A stretch of DNA of 32,214 nucleotides from a virus, in IMG/VR virus record IMGVR_UViG_3300046804_001569, positions 1 to 32,214 of that record, one strand, 5' to 3'. Positions 23,535 through 31,245 of the stretch are shown here, piece by piece. The translations under genes and the position numbers were made by a program. The notes under the pieces were generated by a model. It was given only the letters and a program-made list of their open reading frames with translations. It had not been told where the DNA came from and did no database searches. Numbering within the stretch: position 1 is the stretch's first letter; every line of letters begins with the position of its first letter.

Positions 23535-24752
23535 TTACGGTGCAGTTGTGATAGATGCGATATCAGTAGCCAAATCACTCACTACAAATGCGCCTTTATC
23601 ATTACCTTTTACATATGCTACTAATCGCGCCTCACATAGGATTGTTACCATGTTACGAGTAAAATCATCATTCTCATATCCTACGCTCATATTCAAATCC
23701 TCACGGAATTTAATATTGAATTTAGAAAAATCACCGATTAATGCAGTACCTGTAGTAATATTATTAGATGATACTACTATTAGCCCTGCTAATCTCATAT
23801 TGGCATCCCAAAATGCAGGATATGTGTACTCTCCTACAGTTGTTTTAGTCAATTCAATTTTAGCCACATCCTGCGGATTTAATACTACATGGGTAGGTAC
23901 AAAATTTGCGCTCTCTATTTGTGCTTTTGCAATACGAATTACATCAGAAATATTTGCACTAGGAATAGTACCTGCGAATGTACCTGCATTAAATCCTGGT
24001 GCAAGAGTTAAAATACCATTGATAGAGTTACCTCCTGATCCACTCAATAATGCTAAATCAATATTTTGCTCAATAGCCTCCATTAATTCGGTATTAATCT
24101 CTGATCTTACAAATGCTAAATCTGCTAGCATCTCTTTAGATACTTTGATATATGCGGCGATTTTTTTAACCTCCTCGGAAATCTCCTCATATTTTACCTC
24201 TCCATTATATTTTGCCTGCGCTTCTGCAGTCCACTCAATGTTACCAATATATCCGGTTTGTTGGATGTATGTAACAAATTTAGATGTAGTGCTACCCACA
24301 TTAGAAATCTCACGCATTCTGCGAATAGGTCTAGCAACTCTATTTACTCCAGGCTCTAATACGCTCAATGCGATATTACCTGTATAATCATCAGTAATAG
24401 TTACCTCTGCAGGTGCTTTAACATCTAAATGTATTCTTTGCCCTTTTTCAATAGATTCCTGAATGTTTTTAACATTATCTACATACGCCTTCACTAATGC
24501 CTCTCTCATGGTTTTAGGAGATTGTGATTTTGGCGCATCTATTGCTTTTTCTGCCATTGCCTCTAATCTACCCTCCATTTTTGCGATGGCTTTCTCCATC
24601 TCTGCATTTTTGGATTCTAGTGATTTGTAATTATCCAATTCACTTTTTAATTGAGTTACCTCATCTTTTGTAGGCACTGATGCCATTTTTTCTGCGAGCA
24701 TTCCATTGATTTTTTCAACTACTTGCTCTGGAGTTAAATTTAAATTTTCCAC
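23535..24752 (-). CDS. Major capsid protein (HK97 fold) with N-terminal scaffold segment
   Basis: 405 residues. The first 80 are a charged coiled coil (M-E-K-A-I-A-K-M-E-G-R-L-E-A-M-A-E-K), matching the cleaved delta/scaffold domain of HK97-type coat proteins. The rest matches the family: the G-Y-I-G-N-I-E-W-T-A-E strand, the V-K-K-I-A-A-Y-I-K-V-S-K-E-M-L helix and E-I-N-T-E-L-M-E-A-I-E-Q-N. The protease gene lies upstream, which agrees with scaffold removal. Expected mature size is about 320 residues if cut after the coil. Confidence 0.94.
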   Translation of the reverse strand: MENLNLTPEQVVEKINGMLAEKMASVPTKDEVTQLKSELDNYKSLESKNAEMEKAIAKMEGRLEAMAEKAIDAPKSQSPKTMREALVKAYVDNVKNIQESIEKGQRIHLDVKAPAEVTITDDYTGNIALSVLEPGVNRVARPIRRMREISNVGSTTSKFVTYIQQTGYIGNIEWTAEAQAKYNGEVKYEEISEEVKKIAAYIKVSKEMLADLAFVRSEINTELMEAIEQNIDLALLSGSGGNSINGILTLAPGFNAGTFAGTIPSANISDVIRIAKAQIESANFVPTHVVLNPQDVAKIELTKTTVGEYTYPAFWDANMRLAGLIVVSSNNITTGTALIGDFSKFNIKFREDLNMSVGYENDDFTRNMVTILCEARLVAYVKGNDKGAFVVSDLATDIASITTAP

Positions 24753-24823
24753 GTTTTCTACTTTTTTTTAATTAATAATTTTTAATTTTTTGCTAATGGG
24801 GCATGCTTTTGCATTGATACTAT

Positions 24824-25066
24824 TTAACCTACTAATTGTAATTCTCTAGCACTATCCTGATCTATTATATAATTCGCTCCATTTAGGAGAGAGATTTGAT
24901 AAAAAGGATTACGCGTTAATTCATCTTTTAATACAATGGCAGAGTATATTGCCCTATCTCCTAGCACTAATGCAGTGCCTATCTCCTCAAATGTATTTAC
25001 TGCTTTGCCTCCTCCTCTAGGAGTCCTTTGTACCCTTACATAGGTTTTTATTTTAACATATCCCAT
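24824..25066 (-). CDS. Small head-module protein of unknown function
   Basis: 80 residues, beta-rich, with R-T-P-R-G-G-G-K near the N-terminus and Q-D-S-A-R-E-L near the C-terminus. It starts 3 bases after the protease stop and precedes the capsid gene. The 71-base gap after it holds only AT-rich sequence. Function not recognised. Confidence 0.65.
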   Translation of the reverse strand: MGYVKIKTYVRVQRTPRGGGKAVNTFEEIGTALVLGDRAIYSAIVLKDELTRNPFYQISLLNGANYIIDQDSARELQLVG

Positions 25067-25069
25067 TAC

Positions 25070-25957
25070 TTATAATTTAATTTGATTTATAATAGCATCC
25101 CATTTAAACTCGTTTACATTTGGCTCTATCACTATAGCAGAATGCTCACGCGGTTCTGATTGTGCGAGTATTTGTAATTGGCTAGATAGGTAATTTGCTT
25201 TCATTTCTAATTCATATAGCCTCTCATCTGATCCTTTTCCATTTGCCAATGCTTTAATAACAGTATGCAAATCATCAGTGATTTTATCTATATATGCTTT
25301 TTTATTTTCGCTTTTCATTATATCCACTACATTAGTTAATTCATTTGCTCCAAATGTAACTGCAGAGCCTTCCCATAACTTTACCTCCTGCAATAGTGTA
25401 AATCCTCCTGCAGGATTGCTAGTATCTTTAACAAATTTTGTTTTATCGCTTATTCTTTGGAATCCTATAGAATGCTCTCTAATAATTCCATCCTGATAAT
25501 CACGCCAGGCATCCTCTCCTAATGTGGATGTGCCTAATCTACCTACGGCAAATAATCCATTATCATCCTCCATTAATTTGGTAAATACTCCTATAGGCAT
25601 CTCCCAATTATGATGGCGTAAAAATGCTATTTTCCTATTAGATGGCGCATTAGGTCCGCGCTCCTGGAGAGATTTTTTAAATGCTCCTTTTTGTATTACA
25701 TCATTATCACTATCTATATTACCAAATTTAGATAAATAGACTGCTACCTCACGCTTTGAGGCATCCATATCCTTTATCTCAAATGAGTTTTTTATCTCGT
25801 ATTTGCTCATGCTTTGCTCTTTTTCAGTTGTTAATTGATTGCTACATATTGCATATCTCTGCTCCTGGTCATACTCATCTACCATAGTAGCATCTGCCAT
25901 GCATCTATCCATAAAATCATTATTTGATTCGTTACTATTAGGGGATGGAATTGGCAT
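25070..25957 (-). CDS. HK97-type prohead protease
   Basis: 295 residues. Family core at about 55-215: K-N-S-F-E-I-K, V-A-V-Y-L-S-K-F-G-N-I-D-S-D-N-D, the L-R-H-H-N-W segment with catalytic His (115 or 116) and E-H-S-I-G-F with nucleophile Ser163. A conserved N-terminal module (P-I-P-S-P-N-S-N-E-S then D-F-M-D-R-C-M-A-D, residues 1-22) is often attached to these proteases in phages; an internal Met at residue 50 may give a shorter form. It cleaves the scaffold domain of the capsid protein encoded downstream. Overlaps the portal gene by 20 bases. Confidence 0.92.
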   Translation of the reverse strand: MPIPSPNSNESNNDFMDRCMADATMVDEYDQEQRYAICSNQLTTEKEQSMSKYEIKNSFEIKDMDASKREVAVYLSKFGNIDSDNDVIQKGAFKKSLQERGPNAPSNRKIAFLRHHNWEMPIGVFTKLMEDDNGLFAVGRLGTSTLGEDAWRDYQDGIIREHSIGFQRISDKTKFVKDTSNPAGGFTLLQEVKLWEGSAVTFGANELTNVVDIMKSENKKAYIDKITDDLHTVIKALANGKGSDERLYELEMKANYLSSQLQILAQSEPREHSAIVIEPNVNEFKWDAIINQIKL

Positions 25958-27377
25958 TTGTATTATTTGTAGTGTTAGTAATCATGCTATTTGCTATGCC
26001 AGGCTCATATCCATAGTAATTAACTAGAGTATTAATGGCAGTTGCTCTATCCATTTGCCCAATGCTAACTGCATTATTTAATGCTATGATGCCATCTAAT
26101 CCTCCTACTGTACCTTTTAAATTAGTTTGTGCCTGCGCCAATGCAGAGGCTCTAGCCTCCGTTTTATCAATGCTTTCCAATTCTATCCCAAATTCATCTG
26201 CATACTGCTTTTGAGTTATTATGCCATCTTTTAACATAACACTATATGTATCTACTCGCACTTTTTCTGCAGTTGCTTTTTGGCTCTCATCCTCCTGCAA
26301 TATTGGCAAATGGTCAAAACATGCCTGTAGATAATAGCCTTCTTTTTGTAATCCAAATTGAGATATAATAGAGTCGTACATTTGTTGCGTTTCGGGGATG
26401 ATAGTATCAGTATATGCCATGCGTATTGAGTCGCGTACATTGCTAAATGTACTCCCTTTTTCGCTAGAGAATAGATTATAATTTAATCCATATGCATCTA
26501 TGATAGCCATTTTATCCTCGGTTAATTCCTCAAATAGCATTAAATCTCTAGTTGGATATGACATCGGTTGCCAATTAACATTAGACTCTGTTATGATTAA
26601 CTCATCCTTTTGCCTTCTATACCAATCTCTTTGGATTTTCATGCGCTCCTCGGGAGTCATTGGAATAGCACCGCCCATGTCATTCTGTTGAGCAGATAAT
26701 ATACCTATAGCGCCCAAATTTTCTAATAGCACATTCCTTTTATTATATGATGCCATGATATTAGATAATGGTAGCCTCAATGAGTCTATGCGCGATATTG
26801 GGCGTACTATATTCATCCCATCTGCAGTAGTTAAATAGATTGCATCCTCTAGAGGTATAATTTCGGTACTGCCATCATCATAGGTAAATTTAAAGTTTGT
26901 GATCAGGTCATTTACCTCCATCTGCTTTAATTTCTTACCACTCAAATTAATCTGTATTTTGTTATTTGGCAGAGTAATAATTAAATTACGGATCCCAAAT
27001 GAGCGCATGGGGCAATATGCTACCACATTGCTATATAATGCATCCTGTACGCTCATGCTATAAACTACATCACTCCAGGATTGCACCCCATTAGGCTTTT
27101 TGATTAATTCATTTAACCAATGATTCTCTACTAACTCCCCATCTTTATTATATAATTTGGGAATATTACTAGCCATCATCTGCGCACGCTTATTTATTAC
27201 GGTTCTTAATTCGGGAATATCCACAAATAACCTCCATGCATCTCCTGTATCTAGCCATACCGCCTCCTTTTTGCCCCATATTTGAACTGCAGGAGGGAAA
27301 ATTTGCCTAGTCAATTGGCTAAATCTCTCTGTATTTGCGTAATTATCTACGAATGCGCTAATAAAATCAAATGCCAT
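25938..27377 (-). CDS. Portal protein
   Basis: 479 residues, of HK97/SPP1-like size. It has the usual helical and stem regions: W-R-L-F-V-D-I-P-E-L-R-T-V-I-N-K-R-A at about 48-65, a wing with K-I-Q-I-N-L-S-G-K, and the crown-like helix S-T-F-S-N-V-R-D-S-I-R-M-A-Y in the middle. Located between the large terminase and the protease, as in HK97-like head modules. It forms the DNA gate of the capsid. Confidence 0.9.
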   Translation of the reverse strand: MAFDFISAFVDNYANTERFSQLTRQIFPPAVQIWGKKEAVWLDTGDAWRLFVDIPELRTVINKRAQMMASNIPKLYNKDGELVENHWLNELIKKPNGVQSWSDVVYSMSVQDALYSNVVAYCPMRSFGIRNLIITLPNNKIQINLSGKKLKQMEVNDLITNFKFTYDDGSTEIIPLEDAIYLTTADGMNIVRPISRIDSLRLPLSNIMASYNKRNVLLENLGAIGILSAQQNDMGGAIPMTPEERMKIQRDWYRRQKDELIITESNVNWQPMSYPTRDLMLFEELTEDKMAIIDAYGLNYNLFSSEKGSTFSNVRDSIRMAYTDTIIPETQQMYDSIISQFGLQKEGYYLQACFDHLPILQEDESQKATAEKVRVDTYSVMLKDGIITQKQYADEFGIELESIDKTEARASALAQAQTNLKGTVGGLDGIIALNNAVSIGQMDRATAINTLVNYYGYEPGIANSMITNTTNNTNANSIP

Positions 27378-27433
27378 CCAATTTTTTTGGGTAAAGGTAA
27401 TGATTATTTTTTAACTCCAAATAGGGTTAAAAT

Positions 27434-28786
27434 TTAAGCAAATTGCCTAAACATAGATTGAGTAAATATGGATAGCCCTGCCATGCAATCAGGCGCATCA
27501 TCATTTTTATTTTTACCCTCTTTACTAAATTGCAGGATATTTTGGATAAATAACTCGCATTCAGGAGTACCATTTTTAACGAAAATCATTTTATTTTGTA
27601 TATACATACTCTGCATTATTATCCTAGTCATTTTATTAACAGTATTATGCACGGGTAGTATTTTCGTATGCGTTTCTTTTTGCAAGTATCTAGAGAATAT
27701 TGCGCCCATGCTATTACTCTCTACTCTGCAATATGGCACGCTCCATGCGTTTAATTTTTGGCTAATCATAGGCAGAGTTATATCTGTATTTGCTTTGGTA
27801 AATACGTAATCTACCACATATAAATCATCTTTACCTACTCCTAATATGGCAAATGCCGTATAATCTGCGCCCTGATCTGCTACATCGCAGTATGCAATGT
27901 ATCCACTAATGGTATCTTTTATGCCATCAAATGCATGTGAGTCTATTATTTTAAGATTATTGAATAATCTACCCTCTATATCTATAGGCTCTTGCATGTA
28001 CTCTGCCATCCATATTCCTGGATCAGTTCTTTTTTTCTTTTCTAGGTACTCTGCAGTACTCATAACCTGCTCACAAAATGATTTATTATGCTCATCTAGG
28101 GCAGGGATGATGATAGATTTATCATAGATTTTCTCATTTATTTGCATGCCTATCACATCATTTACGCTCCATCTAGTGCCTATATCTATGCGTTTACATC
28201 CACTCTCAAATCTACTATCATGCGTCGCGGCTTTCCATTGCAGTATCCTATCATTCTGCGTATCACTTAATGCCTGCTCTAATCCTGTATATAAATCATC
28301 CGTTATGGCTAAATTGGATGCCCCAAATCCTATAATAGTACCTCCTACCCCTGCACCGAAATAACTTACCTGCTTTGCGCTATTAGTATTCCATCCTTGT
28401 AAATTGGCTTTATCATCTGATAAAACTACTCCAGGAAAAATGGATTTAAATCTATCACTTTTAACTATTGCTCTCACATCATAGGAAAATTTGATGTATA
28501 ATGTAGCAGTACATGTGTTACGCATGATGCTCTCTTTAGGATTTCTACCTATGCTCCATGCACAAAATAGGGAGGTAATGTATGATTTTCCTGCTCTAGG
28601 AGGCATTGATACGCTCAATGAGCGGATTTTATCCTCCTCTATATCCTGGAATGCAGATGCTATTACTTTTATAAATGGGCGCGCATCAAAAAATTCCTGA
28701 TCATAATACCTACAAAATTCCCAAAAATCTCTCCTACATAGTTCCTGCCTCAATAGGATTTTTAGCGCATCCCTCTTTTCACTCAT
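27434..28786 (-). CDS. terL: Terminase large subunit
   Basis: 450 residues: an ATPase domain with Walker A-like P-P-R-A-G-K-S at 62-68, Walker B-like L-A-I-T-D-D at about 159-164, then a nuclease domain opening with A-Y-C-D-V-A-D-Q-G-A-D at 298-308 (metal Asp301) and ending with N-D-D-A-P-D-C-M-A-G-L near the C-terminus. It cuts and packages phage DNA into the prohead through the portal encoded next. Whether packaging is cos or headful is not visible. Confidence 0.95.
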   Translation of the reverse strand: MSEKRDALKILLRQELCRRDFWEFCRYYDQEFFDARPFIKVIASAFQDIEEDKIRSLSVSMPPRAGKSYITSLFCAWSIGRNPKESIMRNTCTATLYIKFSYDVRAIVKSDRFKSIFPGVVLSDDKANLQGWNTNSAKQVSYFGAGVGGTIIGFGASNLAITDDLYTGLEQALSDTQNDRILQWKAATHDSRFESGCKRIDIGTRWSVNDVIGMQINEKIYDKSIIIPALDEHNKSFCEQVMSTAEYLEKKKRTDPGIWMAEYMQEPIDIEGRLFNNLKIIDSHAFDGIKDTISGYIAYCDVADQGADYTAFAILGVGKDDLYVVDYVFTKANTDITLPMISQKLNAWSVPYCRVESNSMGAIFSRYLQKETHTKILPVHNTVNKMTRIIMQSMYIQNKMIFVKNGTPECELFIQNILQFSKEGKNKNDDAPDCMAGLSIFTQSMFRQFA

Positions 28787-29156
28787 CCCCTTTTAATAGT
28801 TCTTTTATCTCATCAGTAGATAATCCACTCAAATCTACGTTTGTATTAGATTGCTCTACATATGCCTGGTTTAATCTTTTATGGTCATCAGGCTCTGCAA
28901 TTATTTTAAATGCGGCGATTTGCAGAGTAGCATTATCACTCTTTATCCATTTTTGGAGGAGGTAATTAGTAGATGATGCCCTATTATGAGCAAATGCTCC
29001 TTTTATTGTATCTAATTTATCTAAATTGTGATTATACGCAGTCGCTCTAGAGTAACTCAATACATCCCAATTTATATGCGCCCATCTGCACCAATTCATC
29101 TCCTTTATGATTCGTATCATCTCCTCCTCATATATCTTTTGCTTTTGTATATCCAT
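28779..29156 (-). CDS. Probable terminase small subunit
   Basis: 125 residues from the ATG at 29156, chosen over 29207 because that start would lie inside the upstream gene. The body is helical (I-Y-E-E-E-M-I-R-I-I-K-E-M-N-W at the start; D-N-A-T-L-Q-I-A-A-F-K-I-I-A-E-P-D-D in the second half; T-D-E-I-K-E-L-L at the end). Its end overlaps the large terminase start by 8 bases. Size, helical content and place directly before TerL support the call; no sharp motif is visible. Confidence 0.68.
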   Translation of the reverse strand: MDIQKQKIYEEEMIRIIKEMNWCRWAHINWDVLSYSRATAYNHNLDKLDTIKGAFAHNRASSTNYLLQKWIKSDNATLQIAAFKIIAEPDDHKRLNQAYVEQSNTNVDLSGLSTDEIKELLKGDE

Positions 29157-29166
29157 GATTAATATT

Positions 29167-29379
29167 TTACCAAATGAGCGAGTATATGCCAAATAATGCG
29201 AGCGCAAAGAATATGCGATATAGTGAATGCACTACCATCATTGGTTTAAAAATCCATATTTGTATATTTTCCATCTTTTTCCACGGGAAAAAAAATAATA
29301 CAAATCTATCTAGCATAAAAATAAATGCGAAAATGGGCATTATTAATATCCCTGCTATTACTTTAATCTTTTGTTTCAT
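29167..29379 (-). CDS. Small two-TM membrane protein
   Basis: 70 residues with two hydrophobic helices (I-A-G-I-L-I-M-P-I-F-A-F-I-F-M at 8-22 and S-L-Y-R-I-F-F-A-L-A-L-F-G-I-Y at about 52-66) and a basic loop (F-F-P-W-K-K). It lies between the modification cassette and the terminase genes. A membrane role, perhaps superinfection exclusion, is possible; nothing proves it. A TATATTTG box sits directly before its ATG. Confidence 0.65.
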   Translation of the reverse strand: MKQKIKVIAGILIMPIFAFIFMLDRFVLFFFPWKKMENIQIWIFKPMMVVHSLYRIFFALALFGIYSLIW

Positions 29380-29421
29380 GGTACAAATATAACTAATATA
29401 AAAAATAATGCATGTGATAGG

Positions 29422-30507
29422 CTATTTTGGGGCTAAAATAGTATTATATACATGCTCTGCTATTGCTCTCATCATTAGGGGAGGTACTGCGCGCCCTAGT
29501 CGCTCTGTTTTTTTGGTATATTTCTCTCCTAGATAGTAATCATCAGGAAAAGACATAATACGTATCAATTCAGGTACTGTTAACTCTCTATTTTCTTCCC
29601 AATGGCATAGGCATGCTCCTTTATTACCCTGCCTTTGGCATATGGTTGGGCTAGGATAGTGCCTTTTAATGCGTATTAATCCAAATAAGGCTTTTTTAGA
29701 TTCACTATATTTTTTACCATTCTCTCCCTCTTTCATTTGCATGAGTATATTTTTTACTTTTCCTTCGCTATGAGTAGCATCTTTTATATCCTGGTCGCTA
29801 TTAATCACTCCATTTAGAGCCTCTAATACGCTAATTGCTTTGCTTTGAGGCTTTGGATAGGTTATTTGCCTATTTATATCATTTCGTACTCCTATGAATA
29901 TGGTACGCTCTCTAGATTGCGGTACTCCATAATCTTTAGCATTCAATACTTTATATCTCACATCATATCCACATTCTACTAATGCATCATATATATTTTT
30001 AGGCTTTTCAAATAGGCTAAATTGAGGATTGCCTAATAGATGCGATGCGGATCCTAATGTAATACCTTTTACATTTTCGCATATAAATACCTTTGGTTGT
30101 ATCTCATTTAGTATCCTAGCAAATTCAAAAAATAAATCATCTGTCCTCTGCGTAGTATCACTATATTTTTTCTCTTTACCCCAATCTTTTTCTCTATTGC
30201 CACTTAATGAAAAGGAGGAGCATGGAGGAGAGCCATCTAGTATATCTAACTCTCCCTTTGCCATTCCTATTTTATCCAATATCATCTGCCCATTTAACTG
30301 CCTTATATCCTGGTCGAAAATATATGTATCAGGATAATTACGCTTATATACATCCCTCGCGGCCGGTATAAATTCATTAATTGCTAATACTTTACCTCCT
30401 GCTAATCTATAGCCTGTGGATGAGCCTCCTCCTCCTGCAAATAATGATACTACATTAAATAGGTTTTTTTTGGATTGCTCTAAAACATCTGCCAAATGAT
30501 ATACCAT
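29422..30507 (-). CDS. C5-cytosine DNA methyltransferase with motif X Asn-to-Arg change; candidate DNA carboxymethyltransferase
   Basis: 361 residues with all main C5-MTase motifs in order: I, S-L-F-A-G-G-G-G at 21-28; II Glu45; IV, G-S-P-P-C with catalytic Cys96; VI, E-N-V at 144-146; VIII, Q-S-R-E-R at 197-201; a compact target region to about 305 that includes P-S-P-T-I; and motif X, L-G-R-A-V-P-P at 337-343. Family members almost always have G-N-A/S-V; here Asn is Arg339 (codon CGC, 29491-29493). In engineered M.MpeI the matching Asn-to-Lys change allows use of carboxy-SAM, so Arg could hold the carboxylate. The gene begins 2 bases after the asparagine-synthetase-like gene and shares its operon with a CmoA-like Cx-SAM synthase. 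If it uses Cx-SAM, the product is 5-carboxymethylcytosine; otherwise ordinary 5mC. Target sequence unknown. Confidence 0.95.
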   Translation of the reverse strand: MVYHLADVLEQSKKNLFNVVSLFAGGGGSSTGYRLAGGKVLAINEFIPAARDVYKRNYPDTYIFDQDIRQLNGQMILDKIGMAKGELDILDGSPPCSSFSLSGNREKDWGKEKKYSDTTQRTDDLFFEFARILNEIQPKVFICENVKGITLGSASHLLGNPQFSLFEKPKNIYDALVECGYDVRYKVLNAKDYGVPQSRERTIFIGVRNDINRQITYPKPQSKAISVLEALNGVINSDQDIKDATHSEGKVKNILMQMKEGENGKKYSESKKALFGLIRIKRHYPSPTICQRQGNKGACLCHWEENRELTVPELIRIMSFPDDYYLGEKYTKKTERLGRAVPPLMMRAIAEHVYNTILAPK

Positions 30508-30509
30508 AA

Positions 30510-31241
30510 TTATACCTTTAATTGTTTAAAATTAGAGTTACCACATTGCATATTACTAGGTCGCCTAGCCTTAAATCTTTTAAAGAAATCAGGATATAAA
30601 TTTATCAAAATTCTTTTCCTACCAGGCTGATTTACCTCCTCAAATGTTTTATCCCAAAAATAATTATACACATCATCATGCATAAATGGGGCTATTAATG
30701 TTTTACCTTTTGATTCTGCATATGCTTTGGCAGATTCATATTGTTTTTTATATGTACCATATACTTTTATTCTATATTCCTGCATAGATTTCAATGTAGG
30801 TACTTTGGTTTTCTCCTCACGTTTTGATTTAATCATAAAATCTCTACCTAATCCAAAATATGCATCACTACCTAATCCTGTATAAATCACATCCTGATCT
30901 ATATTATCTATCAAAATGCAGAATAAACTCATAGTTAATAAACTCGCTTTTAATCTAGGATTAATGCCATGCTCTATTAAAAATTGCTTATACTCATCTA
31001 AATTAGTTTTACTATCTATTTTTACTACAGTATAATCAAAATCATAATGCTCTACTATATCTATAAATGAGAGATAATCATCGCTATCAATATCATCCAT
31101 TTTAATGGCATATGGCTCTATCTCTAGATTTTCATCCATTAATAGATTTAATATTACGCATGAATCAATTCCTCCACTCAATAATACTGCTACATTTTCA
31201 TCATCTTTTTTTACTGATTTTTTTAATAATTCTTTTAACAT
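30510..31241 (-). CDS. Asparagine-synthetase-like ATP pyrophosphatase, candidate DNA-base amidotransferase
   Basis: 243 residues from ATG 31241, 4 bp after the DAHP synthase stop (the frame reaches 31289). It matches only the C-terminal, AMP-forming half of AsnB: P-loop L-S-G-G-I-D-S at 21-27, the T-G-L-G-S-D-A-Y-F-G segment at 121-130 (AsnB GEGSDExFGG), and A-P-F-M near 184 (AsnB PFLD). The N-terminal glutaminase domain is absent, so nitrogen would come from free ammonia or an amine. Such enzymes adenylate a carboxylate and convert it to an amide. Between a Cx-SAM-producing gene set and a predicted carboxymethyltransferase, the likely substrate is the carboxyl of 5-carboxymethylcytosine, giving an amide such as 5-carbamoylmethylcytosine. 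Family clear; substrate inferred. Confidence 0.85.
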   Translation of the reverse strand: MLKELLKKSVKKDDENVAVLLSGGIDSCVILNLLMDENLEIEPYAIKMDDIDSDDYLSFIDIVEHYDFDYTVVKIDSKTNLDEYKQFLIEHGINPRLKASLLTMSLFCILIDNIDQDVIYTGLGSDAYFGLGRDFMIKSKREEKTKVPTLKSMQEYRIKVYGTYKKQYESAKAYAESKGKTLIAPFMHDDVYNYFWDKTFEEVNQPGRKRILINLYPDFFKRFKARRPSNMQCGNSNFKQLKV

Positions 31242-31245
31242 AATT

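Noticed and set aside
23524-24387. Long plus-strand open frame of 287 residues
   Set aside because: It is the reverse of the major capsid gene, lacks a leader like those of real genes here, and has no recognisable domain; open antisense frames are common in this AT-rich, biased sequence.
29384-29391. TATATTTG as a promoter before the small membrane protein gene
   Set aside because: Transcription would start at or inside the ATG at 29379 and no -33 box exists at the right spacing.
29422-29441. Hairpin at the end of the methyltransferase gene (CTATTTT with AAAATAG)
   Set aside because: No T run follows on the minus strand, so it is not called a terminator.
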